Source: Flavobacteriales bacterium (GTDB lineage Bacteria > Bacteroidota > Bacteroidia > Flavobacteriales_D > Parvicellaceae). Taken from it: a stretch of DNA of 38,327 nt. The stretch is from NCBI GenBank assembly GCA_020631555.1, contig JAHDGY010000021.1, positions 1-38,327 of the forward strand, given 5' to 3'. Positions 8,533-17,025 of this stretch are shown in pieces. Below the pieces are notes generated by a model. That model saw only the letters and a list, made by a program, of their open reading frames with translations, was not told the DNA's origin and did not search any database. How positions within the stretch are numbered: position 1 is the first letter of the stretch; each line of letters opens with the position of its first letter. A program made the translations under genes and the position numbers.

Positions 8533-8967
8533 ATGTCTTTAGTTAAATTTCAAAATGCCACAGTCCCAGCTTTTACCAATTTGTTTGACGATTTATTCGG
8601 GAAGGATCCACTTATATGCGGAACGGAGAGCCCGAGTACAATACCAGCTGTGAATATCAAGGAAAATGATAGTCAATTTACTCTGGAGGTTGCGGCACCT
8701 GGTTTATCAAAGGAAGATTTTAAATTGAAAGTTGACTATAACCGACTAATAGTGAAGTCTGAGTCCAAAGCCAGCGGCGAAGAATCAACGGAGATTTTTT
8801 CGAGAAAGGAGTTTGGTTATTCTGGCTTTAAAAGAACTTTTACTTTGCCTAAACATGTTGACGTAAATGGTATTACCGCAGAGTATAAAAACGGTGTTCT
8901 AATAGTTAACGTGCCTAGATTAAAAGAAGAGGACAACGATAAGATACGAAACATCTCGATTGCGTAG
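8533..8967 (+). CDS. Hsp20/alpha-crystallin family small heat-shock protein
   Basis: This is a 144-residue cytoplasmic holdase chaperone that binds unfolding proteins under stress. A short N-terminal arm (about 1-35) precedes the alpha-crystallin domain (about 36-135). Typical family features are NIKENDSQFTLEVAAPGLSK, the GYSGFKRTFTLP stretch and the EYKNGVLIVNVP end of the domain. The C-terminus carries an I-x-I motif (ISI) that docks neighbouring subunits in oligomers. It is preceded by an A/T-rich leader without a Shine-Dalgarno, which is usual in Bacteroidota, and followed by a strong hairpin terminator. It is transcribed alone. Regulation is probably stress-linked; see the repeats upstream. 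Confidence 0.95.
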   Translation: MSLVKFQNATVPAFTNLFDDLFGKDPLICGTESPSTIPAVNIKENDSQFTLEVAAPGLSKEDFKLKVDYNRLIVKSESKASGEESTEIFSRKEFGYSGFKRTFTLPKHVDVNGITAEYKNGVLIVNVPRLKEEDNDKIRNISIA

Positions 8968-9007
8968 TCCGTAGAAAAACCAATTTTTGATTTCATAGAA
9001 TAGCAGG

Positions 9008-9056
9008 TAGGGTGGTGCTGGGTGAGTTAGAATTCATTCATCACCACCCTATTTTG
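9008..9056 (+). terminator. Rho-independent terminator after hsp20
   Basis: TAGGGTGGTG (9008-9017) pairs perfectly with CACCACCCTA (9042-9051) over 10 bp and is followed by TTTTG. It lies 40 bp past the hsp20 stop. Confidence 0.75.
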
Positions 9057-9145
9057 TTTAATATTTACCAAAAATGGTTTTTTTCGCCTTAAGCTTCAAG
9101 ATGGTCCAAGTCTTTTCATAACTTCGCAACAATAAACGATTTATT

Positions 9146-9301
9146 ATGGGAGTAGGAGTAGCAATTTTCTTATGTATTGGAGCGATGGCTTTTTGGGCGC
9201 TAACTTTTTTACTTTCGTTTATTCCTATGTGGATGTTTTGGAATGCGTCGGCAATGGTAAAGGCTCGTCTGCAAGAAAAATTCGGTAAAAGCGAATTATA
9301 A
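9146..9301 (+). CDS. Small membrane protein, 51 residues, unknown function
   Basis: ATG at 9146 opens a 51-codon frame ending in TAA at 9299-9301. The product starts MGVGVAIFLCIGAMAFWALT, continues as one long hydrophobic helix (about residues 3-36) and ends in a basic, charged tail (VKARLQEKFGKSEL). The arrangement looks like a genuine single-pass membrane microprotein with a cytoplasmic tail. A promoter-like TAACTTCG (9119-9126) lies just upstream, between the hsp20 terminator and the ATG, which supports independent transcription. Its stop overlaps the end of the convergent arsC-like gene by 6 bases. I do not recognise the family and assign no function. Confidence 0.6.
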   Translation: MGVGVAIFLCIGAMAFWALTFLLSFIPMWMFWNASAMVKARLQEKFGKSEL

Positions 9302-9643
9302 AAATTCGAATACGTTTTCTGGGGGTCTGCCCAAAATGGCTTTATTGTCTTTTATCACGATTGGGCGTTCTATAAGTTTTGGATTTTCCAACATTACGTC
9401 AATCCATTCATCATCTGTTAGGTTGAGCGATTTAAGCTCTTTTTTGTAAATCTCTTCACCCTTTCTAATCAGTTCAGTTGGCTTCATGTTTAGCTTGGCC
9501 AGTACCTTCACGAATTCTTCCCGTGATGGATGTTCCTTCAAATATTCCACGATTTGAATCTCTGCATCATCTTTTCGCTCTTTAATAAGTTGCAAAGTTT
9601 GTCGGCTCTTACTGCATCTAGGATTGTGATAAATTGTAATCAT
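9296..9643 (-). CDS. ArsC/Spx-like thioredoxin-fold reductase (arsenate reductase family)
   Basis: This is a 115-residue cytoplasmic protein of the glutaredoxin-linked ArsC family. It shows the catalytic Cys10 in HNPRCSKSR, the LIRKGE segment, ERPIV and GRPPE, which carry the family's conserved arginines. Complete ArsC enzymes reduce arsenate using glutathione/glutaredoxin. Many chromosomal single copies such as this one, with no ars operon nearby, have no proven arsenate role. Its ATG overlaps the prfB stop by one base (TAATG), so it is almost certainly co-transcribed and translationally coupled with prfB. Family assignment is firm; the physiological substrate is not. Confidence 0.88.
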   Translation of the reverse strand: MITIYHNPRCSKSRQTLQLIKERKDDAEIQIVEYLKEHPSREEFVKVLAKLNMKPTELIRKGEEIYKKELKSLNLTDDEWIDVMLENPKLIERPIVIKDNKAILGRPPENVFEFL

Positions 9644-10729
9644 TAGTTTTTGCCAAATTCCATTAAATAAGCTTTCAGAAAACTGTCTAGTTCACCATTC
9701 AGTACTTTGTCCGGGTCGTTAACGGTGTGGTTGGTTCTATGGTCTTTTACCCTTCTGTCATCCAAGACGTAACTCCTGATTTGAGAGCCCCATTCAATTT
9801 TTTTCTTGTCCGCTTCAATTTCATCTCGCGACTCTTGTCTTTTTCGCAGCTCAATTTCGTAAAGTTGGGATTTCAGCAATTGCATTGCTTTTTCGCGGTT
9901 GCCAAGTTGCGATCTAGTTTCTGTGTTTTCAATTACAATTCCGGTAGGGGCATGCTTTAGCCGAACACCGGTTTCTACTTTATTTACGTTTTGGCCACCG
10001 GCTCCCCCCGAACGAAACGTATCCCAGCTAATGTCTGCTGGGTTAATTTCAATTTCAATAGAATCATCGACTGAAGGGTAAACATAAACAGATGAAAACG
10101 AGGTCATTCTTTTGCCTTGGGAGTTAAAAGGACTCACGCGAACGAGTCTATGAACCCCATTCTCTCCTTTTAAATATCCAAATGCAAAATCGCCTTCAAA
10201 TTCAAGGGTGACTGTTTTTATTCCAGCGACTTCACCGTCTTGGCAATTCAGTTCTTTGATTTTGAATCCGTTACGTTCGCCCCACATGATGTACATCCGC
10301 ATTAACATGCTTGACCAATCACAGCTTTCTGTACCGCCCGCGCCAGCAGTTATTTGCAGCACAGCATTTAGTCCATCTTCCTCTGCGCTAAGCATGTTTT
10401 TGAATTCCAGCTCTTCAACCAATTCGATGGCTGATTGGTGGGCGGAATCTACTTCGGATTCCTCGGCTTCTCCTTCTTTCCAAAAATCAAACAACACGGC
10501 CAAATCTTCGGCGGCAGTATCCACGGAATTATAAGATTCTACCCAGAATTTTTTTTGCTTTATTTTTTTGAGAAGAGATTCTGCTTCTTTAGGATTGTCC
10601 CAAAAACTTGGGTCCTGAGCTTTTAGTTCTTCCTCTTCTATCTCAGTTATCTTTTGAGCGATGTCAAAGATACCCCCTTAGCGCATCCAGGCGCCCGCGT
10701 AGCTCTTTGAGCTGATCAGATGTAATCAT
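9643..10729 (-). CDS. prfB: Peptide chain release factor 2, with programmed +1 frameshift
   Basis: RF2 recognises UAA and UGA stop codons and triggers peptide release on the ribosome. The gene is split across two frames. ATG at 10729 opens 21 codons ending in CTT TGA; a +1 shift at that TGA (skipping T at 10666) continues as Asp-Ile-Ala and gives a 361-residue protein, normal for RF2. The second frame carries the SPF tripeptide that reads the stop codon (about 199-201) and the catalytic GGQ (about 244-246). Without the shift, a reader would see only a 293-residue fragment starting at an internal GTG. Low RF2 lets the ribosome pause and shift, so the protein controls its own level. recX ends 48 bp upstream, and an ArsC-like gene overlaps its stop. 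An alternative promoter-like TACTTTCG lies at 10756-10749 on the same strand. Confidence 0.96.
10663..10680 (-). other. RF2 programmed +1 frameshift site
   Basis: Reading the minus strand, AGG GGG TAT CTT TGA C spans the end of the short first frame. AGGGGG is the internal Shine-Dalgarno-like element, CTT is the slippery codon, and TGA (10666-10664) followed by C is the poorly read in-frame stop. The element matches the classical RF2 recoding signal. Confidence 0.95.
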
Positions 10730-10777
10730 GTTCTGTTCCTGTTTTGCACGAAAGTAAAAATATTGAGCGAATTAAAA

Positions 10778-11251
10778 TTACTTCGTTTGCAATTCCAAAA
10801 CAGCACTTCGGACCAAGTCTGATTCAAAACCTCTACCGACGGCAAATTGACATAGTTTTTGTGTTCGTTTGAATGGGTCCTTCTCTCGTAATGTTGCGTT
10901 CTTTTTGTTGATTACGTTTTGCAATATTTGGTCGTACTCTTCCGATGGAAATTCCTGTAAAGCTGACTGAATATCAGCTTCGGAAATGCCTTTGTTTTTT
11001 AGAAAATGACGAATCTTAAACCTTCCCCACTGTTTGATTCTAGTTTTTCCCCGAACTATTGCTTCTGTGTAGCGTTTGTCGCTGAGGAAATTACTGCTCT
11101 GTAATTTTTTGATGATTTTGTTTTGATCGTTCAGGTCCAGGTTGTGTTTCCTAAGAAGTTCCCGAACTTCTGAAGTGCACCTTTCTTGATAGGCGCAATA
11201 TCGCTCGGCCTTTGCAATAAAGCTGAATAAATTAGAATCTTCGTTGTTCAA
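10778..11251 (-). CDS. recX: RecX family regulatory protein
   Basis: This is a 157-residue, basic, all-helical cytoplasmic protein. RecX proteins bind RecA filaments and modulate recombination. It shows the family's repeated three-helix pattern: RYCAYQERCTSEVRELL, then LQSSNFLSDKRYTEAIVRGK, KQWGRFKIRHFLKNKGI and the C-terminal FAVGRGFESDLVRSAV. No ATG is available: the open frame between the upstream TAA and the first family motif contains only TTG (11251) and ATT, so TTG is the likely start. It follows the 1101-residue outer-membrane gene by 49 bp and precedes prfB by 48 bp on the same strand. recA is not in the window. Confidence 0.88.
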   Translation of the reverse strand: MNNEDSNLFSFIAKAERYCAYQERCTSEVRELLRKHNLDLNDQNKIIKKLQSSNFLSDKRYTEAIVRGKTRIKQWGRFKIRHFLKNKGISEADIQSALQEFPSEEYDQILQNVINKKNATLREKDPFKRTQKLCQFAVGRGFESDLVRSAVLELQTK

Positions 11252-11300
11252 AATTTGGCTGAATTACTGTTTAGAGGTGTGTCTCTCAAGTCCAAAGCGT

Positions 11301-14300
11301 TTAATCGGGTTTGTCTTCTTTTTTTTGGGACTCAATCTTGGAACCGCTTTCCTTGATTTTTGGCTCAGTTCCTAATTTTGGATTTTCAATCCGTTGGTCA
11401 TTTATGTTTTTTATAGTACCATCAATCGAATTTAATCTCCCGGAGGTTTTGCGAGTAATCGTGATATTTTGAGAAGTTTTTCCGTGCTTGTTTCTCACAA
11501 CTATTGTTATGTTGTTGCTGCCGGATTTAAGCGGTATTTCAGCGGATAATTTCAATTCCCCGTGCATTTTTACTTTGTCAAAAGAGGTGTGTTGTTTATC
11601 GTTGACAATCATTTCAACAAAATCCATTTCAGAAACATGTTTGACGTTTAATTCAATGGATTGCTTTGTTTTGGTTGTTTCAGAATTTTGTTTTTCTGGT
11701 CTAATTCTAATTATAGCCGGAGAGCTTCGATCGGTTTTAAAATTTAGAAGTGCTTCACTTTTGGCGCTACCTCCATCATTGCTTGCGATGATAACGAATT
11801 TGTTTTGTCCTTCTGCCAAAGTTAGCAAGGCACGAAACAGCTTTTGGTTCTTGTCATATGTGAAATTGGTATTCGTTTGTCCATTGTGCGTGAATTTTAT
11901 TTGGTTCTTATTATCCACGTTGTGAACGTATGCGAGAACTGCAAATGTGTTGTCCGACGAAGTCAGGTTTGGTTCTCCGGCAGAGGCGTACCGTATGAAA
12001 GGAGCAGGAATCGGTGTGTATTTGATAAATGACTTTAAATCTGCATTTCCACATTCGTTTTGCGCTCTGGCGATAACATTGTTTTCTCCACTTTTAAGTT
12101 TTAGTCGAGCCAATACTTTACCATTTGGATTCCAGTCAAACCTAGATAATGCTCCATTATGAATCACTTTCACTTGTTGCTTGTTCAATATGTTGGTGGT
12201 GGTAGTTTCAAACTGCAAATCTGGTTTGAATGTGACTGTATTTTGATTTCTTGGATTGACCCTTTTTAATGTCGGAGGAATGCATGGTTGCCGGTAGGTA
12301 AATTTGACCTTCTGCCTAGTAATCTCAGTTTGATTGTTGGGGCAAATGTTTTCGGCAATGATTTTGTAGAAAGATTCGCCAATCGGCAGTTTAGTTATGA
12401 AAAATTCAAATTTGCCAGTATTCGGATTGTAGTTGAAACTATTGGTTTCTTTGCTATTGGCTACAAATCTGACATTAGTTGCGTTTGAAATAGCCGCTAA
12501 TATTGCGCCTTTACTATTTGTTGTTTCTACGGTCGTGCTTTTGGGGATGCTGAGTTTGATGATTGGTTTGTTACAGGGTTTTTCTACATTTTTCCTGATG
12601 ATTGTCGCTTTTTTTGTCGCAGTTCCATAGTCGTTGGTAGCAACAAAGTCTATGTTATTGGCGCCTAAAATCAGGTTGTTAGCAGAATAGTTTATTTGCT
12701 TTAGAGCTGGATCAAATAGGAAGTCACTAACTGCTTTTCCGTTGTATTTCACCTTTAATTGTGATCTATTAGAAATATGCTGGACTTTTGCTACTACCTG
12801 CATTTTGTTTTGCTCGGTGGTAAAAGGGTTTGGGTTTACCACTACAATTGTTGGCTTTGGCCCGGTAGAAACAGTTTTTCTGTAGGTTATTGATCGAGAC
12901 CCAATGTTGTTTCCAGCTTCATTGAAAGCCGATATGGTAATAACGTTGTTTCCTTCTACTAGGTTGGTGGTTAAATCAATTCTTCCGGAATTTGCGTTGA
13001 ACTGGAAATCGTTACGGCTGGTGCCGTTAAGTTGAATTTTCAATTGGTCCTTTCGTTTGATGTTGGTTACCCGAGCTTCGAATCGATATCGATCGGATTG
13101 TACGGTTGTATTATTGTTTTGTGGTCGAACGAATGAAATTGTTGGTGGTACTTTTGGTTGTGGAACATAGTTTATAGTTAATTGATCAGTGTGTTCTCCC
13201 GCCTGATTTTGGACAGTTGCTTCGATAGAGTTTGATCCTTGTCTTAATTGCACGGAAGCTTCAATTACACCGTTGTTGTTGAACGTGAATGGAATTTGCG
13301 AATTGCCATTAACCCGCAGCGTAATCTGACCTTTATTGGAAATGTTGCTTGTGTTGGCTAAAATTCTTACCGTGGGTGCGGTCACAGTTGTGTTATTGTA
13401 AGGTGTTGTGAAATTTACCGTTGGCGGTTGAATTACCGGAGTATATTCTATTTGACAAGTCTTGGTGGTTTCACCAGATTGATTGCTGGCTCGAATGCTT
13501 ACTTCGTTCATGCCCGGTCGCAGAGTTAAAGGGATGCGAAGTGTTCTTGATCGCTTGCTGTATGAATATATCGGGTACCATTGGCCGTCAACAGTTACTC
13601 GGAGTTGTCGTCTTCTAGAAATATTATGAATCGTAGATTTTACGGTGACCCCCTCCTGTGAGACTTTTGCTGGACAAGAAATTGGTTTGGTAATGTCAAT
13701 CCTAGGTGAGGGGAGGCTGCCCGAGCTTTCTCCTTGATTGGTGGTTGTCTCGCTGTTGGAAATGGGCTGATAAGGCCTGTACTTGAATAAATTCCATCTG
13801 AAATAAAGACAAGAGTAATGGTTGATATCATTATTTCCACCAAGGAAATGAGGCGTTTTGCTGCCCGCTCCTCCATCGAAATAGTCGTAAAAGGTAAAGC
13901 CAATTTTATGTTCTATTCCCATAGAGAATCGAGGGGAGATTTGATAGCCTAGTCCGATGCCTACAGAAGGTGTAAAGATCGACTGTTCGTTATTATTTTG
14001 ATTGGCAAACGATTCGTAATCTCCGTGTAACATTTCGCGGACGGCATCTGCAATTTGATCGTCCGATTGGTTGGTGTCAATGGATCCGAAATTGTAAATA
14101 GTTCCATCAGAATCAAGCAAGTTCGATTTGGCCTGGAATTGCGTGAATCCGATCCCTCCAAATATGTGAAGCAAAATTCCGGTCCTTTCTAGCAATGCAT
14201 GAAAATAGGCGACAGCTTCCAGTGAGTATTCATTGACCGATGTTCTGTAATTGTGGTATACGTAACCAACGCTGCTGTAATTGGCTGCACTGTCGTAAAT

Positions 14301-14606
14301 TCCATTCCACGCCGGATTACTGGAGATTCCATAATCTCTATTGCCGTTAGAATTGCCGTATGCTGTTGCGCCGAGAAGTCGCATTCTTAATTCATAAGAA
14401 ATAGGGCGAGCTGGGCGTTCAAAAATTGCACGACCAAGGGTGAGAGATGCTCCAAGTCCGAATGTAGGTTGATAGTCTCCTTCTATCCAATATGCGCCAA
14501 TATCGAAGCCTATGTTCCAAAGGTTGTCGAATTCGTAGTCAACATGCTGTGCACTGGCAAAATTGTTGAACAGCACTAAAAGTGCGATAGAATTTTTTTT
14601 TAGCAT
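11301..14606 (-). CDS. Outer-membrane beta-barrel-like protein with about eight Ig-like repeats
   Basis: This is a protein of 1101 residues. A signal peptide (about 1-19, ending NFASA) is followed by a region to about residue 290 with alternating aromatic/glycine strands (GIGFTQFQAK, VGIGLGYQISPRFSMGIEHK, LYFRWNLFKY) that look like an outer-membrane beta-barrel. From about 305 to 1055 there are eight repeats of 90-95 residues. Each has the pattern P-hydrophobic-P, then NI-x-x-[KR]-x-QLK, NG, FxF or FxY, LxxGxNxI, and NxxG near the end. They resemble bacterial Ig-like (glucodextranase-B-like) modules. The last 46 residues are polar and charged, with no T9SS sorting domain. The gene leads a minus-strand run with recX and prfB and has its own promoter-like TATATTTG upstream. 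The barrel call rests on strand pattern only, and function is unknown. Confidence 0.8.
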   Translation of the reverse strand: MLKKNSIALLVLFNNFASAQHVDYEFDNLWNIGFDIGAYWIEGDYQPTFGLGASLTLGRAIFERPARPISYELRMRLLGATAYGNSNGNRDYGISSNPAWNGIYDSAANYSSVGYVYHNYRTSVNEYSLEAVAYFHALLERTGILLHIFGGIGFTQFQAKSNLLDSDGTIYNFGSIDTNQSDDQIADAVREMLHGDYESFANQNNNEQSIFTPSVGIGLGYQISPRFSMGIEHKIGFTFYDYFDGGAGSKTPHFLGGNNDINHYSCLYFRWNLFKYRPYQPISNSETTTNQGESSGSLPSPRIDITKPISCPAKVSQEGVTVKSTIHNISRRRQLRVTVDGQWYPIYSYSKRSRTLRIPLTLRPGMNEVSIRASNQSGETTKTCQIEYTPVIQPPTVNFTTPYNNTTVTAPTVRILANTSNISNKGQITLRVNGNSQIPFTFNNNGVIEASVQLRQGSNSIEATVQNQAGEHTDQLTINYVPQPKVPPTISFVRPQNNNTTVQSDRYRFEARVTNIKRKDQLKIQLNGTSRNDFQFNANSGRIDLTTNLVEGNNVITISAFNEAGNNIGSRSITYRKTVSTGPKPTIVVVNPNPFTTEQNKMQVVAKVQHISNRSQLKVKYNGKAVSDFLFDPALKQINYSANNLILGANNIDFVATNDYGTATKKATIIRKNVEKPCNKPIIKLSIPKSTTVETTNSKGAILAAISNATNVRFVANSKETNSFNYNPNTGKFEFFITKLPIGESFYKIIAENICPNNQTEITRQKVKFTYRQPCIPPTLKRVNPRNQNTVTFKPDLQFETTTTNILNKQQVKVIHNGALSRFDWNPNGKVLARLKLKSGENNVIARAQNECGNADLKSFIKYTPIPAPFIRYASAGEPNLTSSDNTFAVLAYVHNVDNKNQIKFTHNGQTNTNFTYDKNQKLFRALLTLAEGQNKFVIIASNDGGSAKSEALLNFKTDRSSPAIIRIRPEKQNSETTKTKQSIELNVKHVSEMDFVEMIVNDKQHTSFDKVKMHGELKLSAEIPLKSGSNNITIVVRNKHGKTSQNITITRKTSGRLNSIDGTIKNINDQRIENPKLGTEPKIKESGSKIESQKKEDKPD
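11442..13694 (-). repeat. Eight tandem Ig-like repeat units within the outer-membrane protein gene
   Basis: Eight units of roughly 280 bp encode related 90-95-residue modules. They are diverged at the DNA level, so they are old and not expected to recombine readily. Units 1 and 5-6 carry extra cysteines; units 2-4 and 7-8 are largely cysteine-free. Boundaries are approximate. Confidence 0.7.
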
Positions 14607-14624
14607 CGAATACCAATTTCAATT

Positions 14625-14650
14625 AAGCAACGTAATAAGTTATGTTGCTT
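14625..14650. repeat. 7-bp inverted repeat in the leader of the Ig-repeat protein
   Basis: AAGCAAC (14625-14631) pairs with GTTGCTT (14644-14650) around a 12-base loop. It lies between the minus-strand promoter-like element and the ATG at 14606, so it would fold in the 5' leader or act as an operator. Confidence 0.35.
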
Positions 14651-14655
14651 CTGAT

Positions 14656-14663
14656 CAAATATA
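14656..14663 (-). promoter_or_regulatory. Candidate -7 element (TATATTTG) for the Ig-repeat protein gene
   Basis: On the minus strand, TATATTTG is a perfect TAnnTTTG match 50 bp before the ATG at 14606. No TTG is found at the expected -33 position, so support is partial. Confidence 0.4.
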
Positions 14664-14687
14664 CTAAGAAGCCATCCGATAATTCGG

Positions 14688-14719
14688 TTGTTTCGTAGCT
14701 CGAATTTTACGTAACTTTG
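14688..14719 (+). promoter_or_regulatory. Candidate promoter for the SprB-repeat adhesin operon (TTG-N21-TAACTTTG)
   Basis: TTG (14688-14690) and TAACTTTG (14712-14719) match both Bacteroidota promoter elements with a 21-bp spacer. The predicted start is about 10 bases before the TTG start codon at 14736, which supports that unusual start. Confidence 0.6.
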
Positions 14720-14735
14720 ATGAAATCGCGTTAAG

Positions 14736-17024
14736 TTGAATTCTAAAATCCACCTTATAACGGCACTGTTGTTGGGCTGGCTTATGCCTAAGCTTGTTAT
14801 CGCTCAATCTGGCAATGATTCTTGTGCAATGGCGCAAAGGATATGCAATAGTTTAAATCCTGTTGGAGGTAGTACTGCAAACGCGACCGCAAATGTCTGT
14901 CCTGGCTGTTCAGACGGAGCAACAGTTGCTGGAAACTTTTGTTTTGAATTAGATAATACTGTTTGGTATTACTTTAAAACCAATCAGTTTGGAGGGAATG
15001 CATTCGTAAAGATTTCTAACATTAATTGCACTCAACAAAATGATTTTGGTACGGGATTGCAAGCCGTCGTTTTGAAGGCGGGATCTGATTGCGATGAATC
15101 TACCTACACGGCTGTTTCCAATTGTGAAACAGGTTCAAGTGCCGATATTGATTTGACTGCAAATATGCTGGACCCCAACAGCGTTTACTATGTTTTAATT
15201 GATGGAGATAGAAGTGGTGGGGCCAACAATGGTGCTCACTGTGCTTTTGATGTTGAGGTTTGGGGAAATGCCGTTGAGTTGAGAGCAAATTTGCTGGTAG
15301 AAGATGACAGTTGTTTGACCGGAAACGGTAAAATTACCGTTGACACAGTTTATGGTGCCAATCCTCCATATGAGTACAGCCTAGGTGGTTCTAGTGGATA
15401 TCAGACGGACAAAACATTTGATAATCTGGTTAGCGGAGAGTATGCGGTTTTTGTAAAGGATGTGGGCAATTGTTTGTCTTACGCTTCGGTTGCTGAAGTG
15501 GGTCAACGCGGTGGTGTAAGAGGAACCCAGGTAACGGTTACCACTCAATTGTGTAATGGTTCTGATGGGTCGATTAGTGTGAATGGAGTGGATGGTGGTA
15601 TAGCGCCGTTTCAATACGCTTTAGACACAAATGCACTGCAAACAGGAACCCAATTCAACGGTGTAAACGCAGGAGAACATTTAATTACGATTGAAGGGCA
15701 AAATGGATGTAAATATGACACAACAGTAATTGTGCCTACTAGTTCATCAATTAGTTCCTATCATTTGCTAACTACTCGGGCAGAATGTGGAGACAGTAAT
15801 GGTGTGATAAATTTTTTGGGAGCAGCAGGTAGTAAGAGTACATTTTCGCTTAATGGCGTTGCAAATACGCCTCCAGATTTGGCAGGTTTTTCGGGGTTGA
15901 AGCCCGGGAAATATACTATTGTAATAACGGATACTAATGGATGCACATATACAATGTATGAAGAGGTAATAGAAGGCCCTGGATCTATCATTCCCTATGT
16001 GGATATTGTGCCCTCACTTAGTCCGTCATGTGCTGGCGTTCCAGTGACATTTAATTCTATTTACGTTGATGAAGGAGAGATTCCAAACTTCGAATGGATT
16101 GTTAATGGAACAAGCGTCATGTCAGGAAGCACCGATTCATTGGTAATTTCTTCACCTAATGAAGGGGATATTGTGGTTTGTCAGTTGACTTCCAGTTCAA
16201 ACTGTCTTTTGACTAATCCTGTAAGGCACGTTGACACGATAAAATTCAAGGCACTAACTCCTGTTGGATTGACAGTTTCTCCTGGACGGGACTCTGCTTG
16301 CGCAGGGGACTCAGTTATGTTTATAGCAATTGATACAGGCTGTGATGGTACTGGAATTTACACATGGTTTATTGATAATGTTCAGGTACAAACAGGAGCT
16401 TCGGATACTTTGTATACAACTGAGCTGAGTAGCAATTCTGTCGTGACGGCTACTTTTGATTGCGATGTGCCTTGTAGTGATCAAGGGGTTTCTAATGATA
16501 CAAATATTTGGATTGAAAACCCGTTGGTGGATGCTGGAGAGGACATTAGCATTGCTGAAGGAACCAGTGTTCAGATTGGTGCAAGTGGAGATGGTACACC
16601 AGCGTGGGAGCCATTGTTCGGTTTGAGCGACACCGCAATTTATGATCCAGTAGCCAATCCTTCATTGACCACAACTTATGCCTTAACGGTTACGACGCCA
16701 TCTGGGTGCAAAGGAACTGACAAGATTACGGTTATAGTGCTTCCAGATATAAACATTAAGAATACGTTTACACCTAACGGAGACGGCTTTAATGACCTTT
16801 GGGTTATTCCAGGTATCGATCAACACGCTTTGGTAAAAGTGATGGTTTTTAGCCGATGGGGGCAACGTGTATTTAATCAAGTTGGTTATGACGAGAGTAA
16901 TGCTTGGGATGGAACTTTTCTTGGGTCTGTTGTGCCAGCTGGAGTTTACTATTATAGTATTGAGCTTAGAGGAGAGGACAATGGGATCAAACGAGTTAAT
17001 GGACATTTGACAATCATTTATTAA
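14736..17024 (+). CDS. SprB-repeat surface protein with T9SS type B C-terminal domain
   Basis: This is a secreted protein of 762 residues. A signal peptide (about 1-23, ending LVIA) precedes a Cys-rich N-terminal domain (about 24-180). Three SprB-type repeats follow (about 181-255, 263-335 and 338-410), each with a G-x-I pattern, a YS/YAL segment, the closing (S/A/P)GEY or GKYT turn, and D-x-x-x-C. Two Ig/PKD-like segments follow (about 410-590). The gliding-motility C-terminal domain (about 671-762) has NTFTPNGDGFNDLW, FSRWGQ and GHLTIIY. SprB in Flavobacterium johnsoniae is a motile surface adhesin with many such repeats; this is a much shorter relative. The only workable start is TTG at 14736, since the next ATG would cut into the signal peptide. 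It is followed after 1 bp by a PorP/SprF-like gene, the usual adhesin-partner pair. Confidence 0.9.
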   Translation: MNSKIHLITALLLGWLMPKLVIAQSGNDSCAMAQRICNSLNPVGGSTANATANVCPGCSDGATVAGNFCFELDNTVWYYFKTNQFGGNAFVKISNINCTQQNDFGTGLQAVVLKAGSDCDESTYTAVSNCETGSSADIDLTANMLDPNSVYYVLIDGDRSGGANNGAHCAFDVEVWGNAVELRANLLVEDDSCLTGNGKITVDTVYGANPPYEYSLGGSSGYQTDKTFDNLVSGEYAVFVKDVGNCLSYASVAEVGQRGGVRGTQVTVTTQLCNGSDGSISVNGVDGGIAPFQYALDTNALQTGTQFNGVNAGEHLITIEGQNGCKYDTTVIVPTSSSISSYHLLTTRAECGDSNGVINFLGAAGSKSTFSLNGVANTPPDLAGFSGLKPGKYTIVITDTNGCTYTMYEEVIEGPGSIIPYVDIVPSLSPSCAGVPVTFNSIYVDEGEIPNFEWIVNGTSVMSGSTDSLVISSPNEGDIVVCQLTSSSNCLLTNPVRHVDTIKFKALTPVGLTVSPGRDSACAGDSVMFIAIDTGCDGTGIYTWFIDNVQVQTGASDTLYTTELSSNSVVTATFDCDVPCSDQGVSNDTNIWIENPLVDAGEDISIAEGTSVQIGASGDGTPAWEPLFGLSDTAIYDPVANPSLTTTYALTVTTPSGCKGTDKITVIVLPDINIKNTFTPNGDGFNDLWVIPGIDQHALVKVMVFSRWGQRVFNQVGYDESNAWDGTFLGSVVPAGVYYYSIELRGEDNGIKRVNGHLTIIY

Positions 17025-17025
17025 G

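Noticed and set aside
9296-9643. Possible arsenic-resistance function for the ArsC-like gene
   Set aside because: No ars regulator, pump or related gene is nearby, and the coupling to prfB suggests a housekeeping role. Only the family is called.
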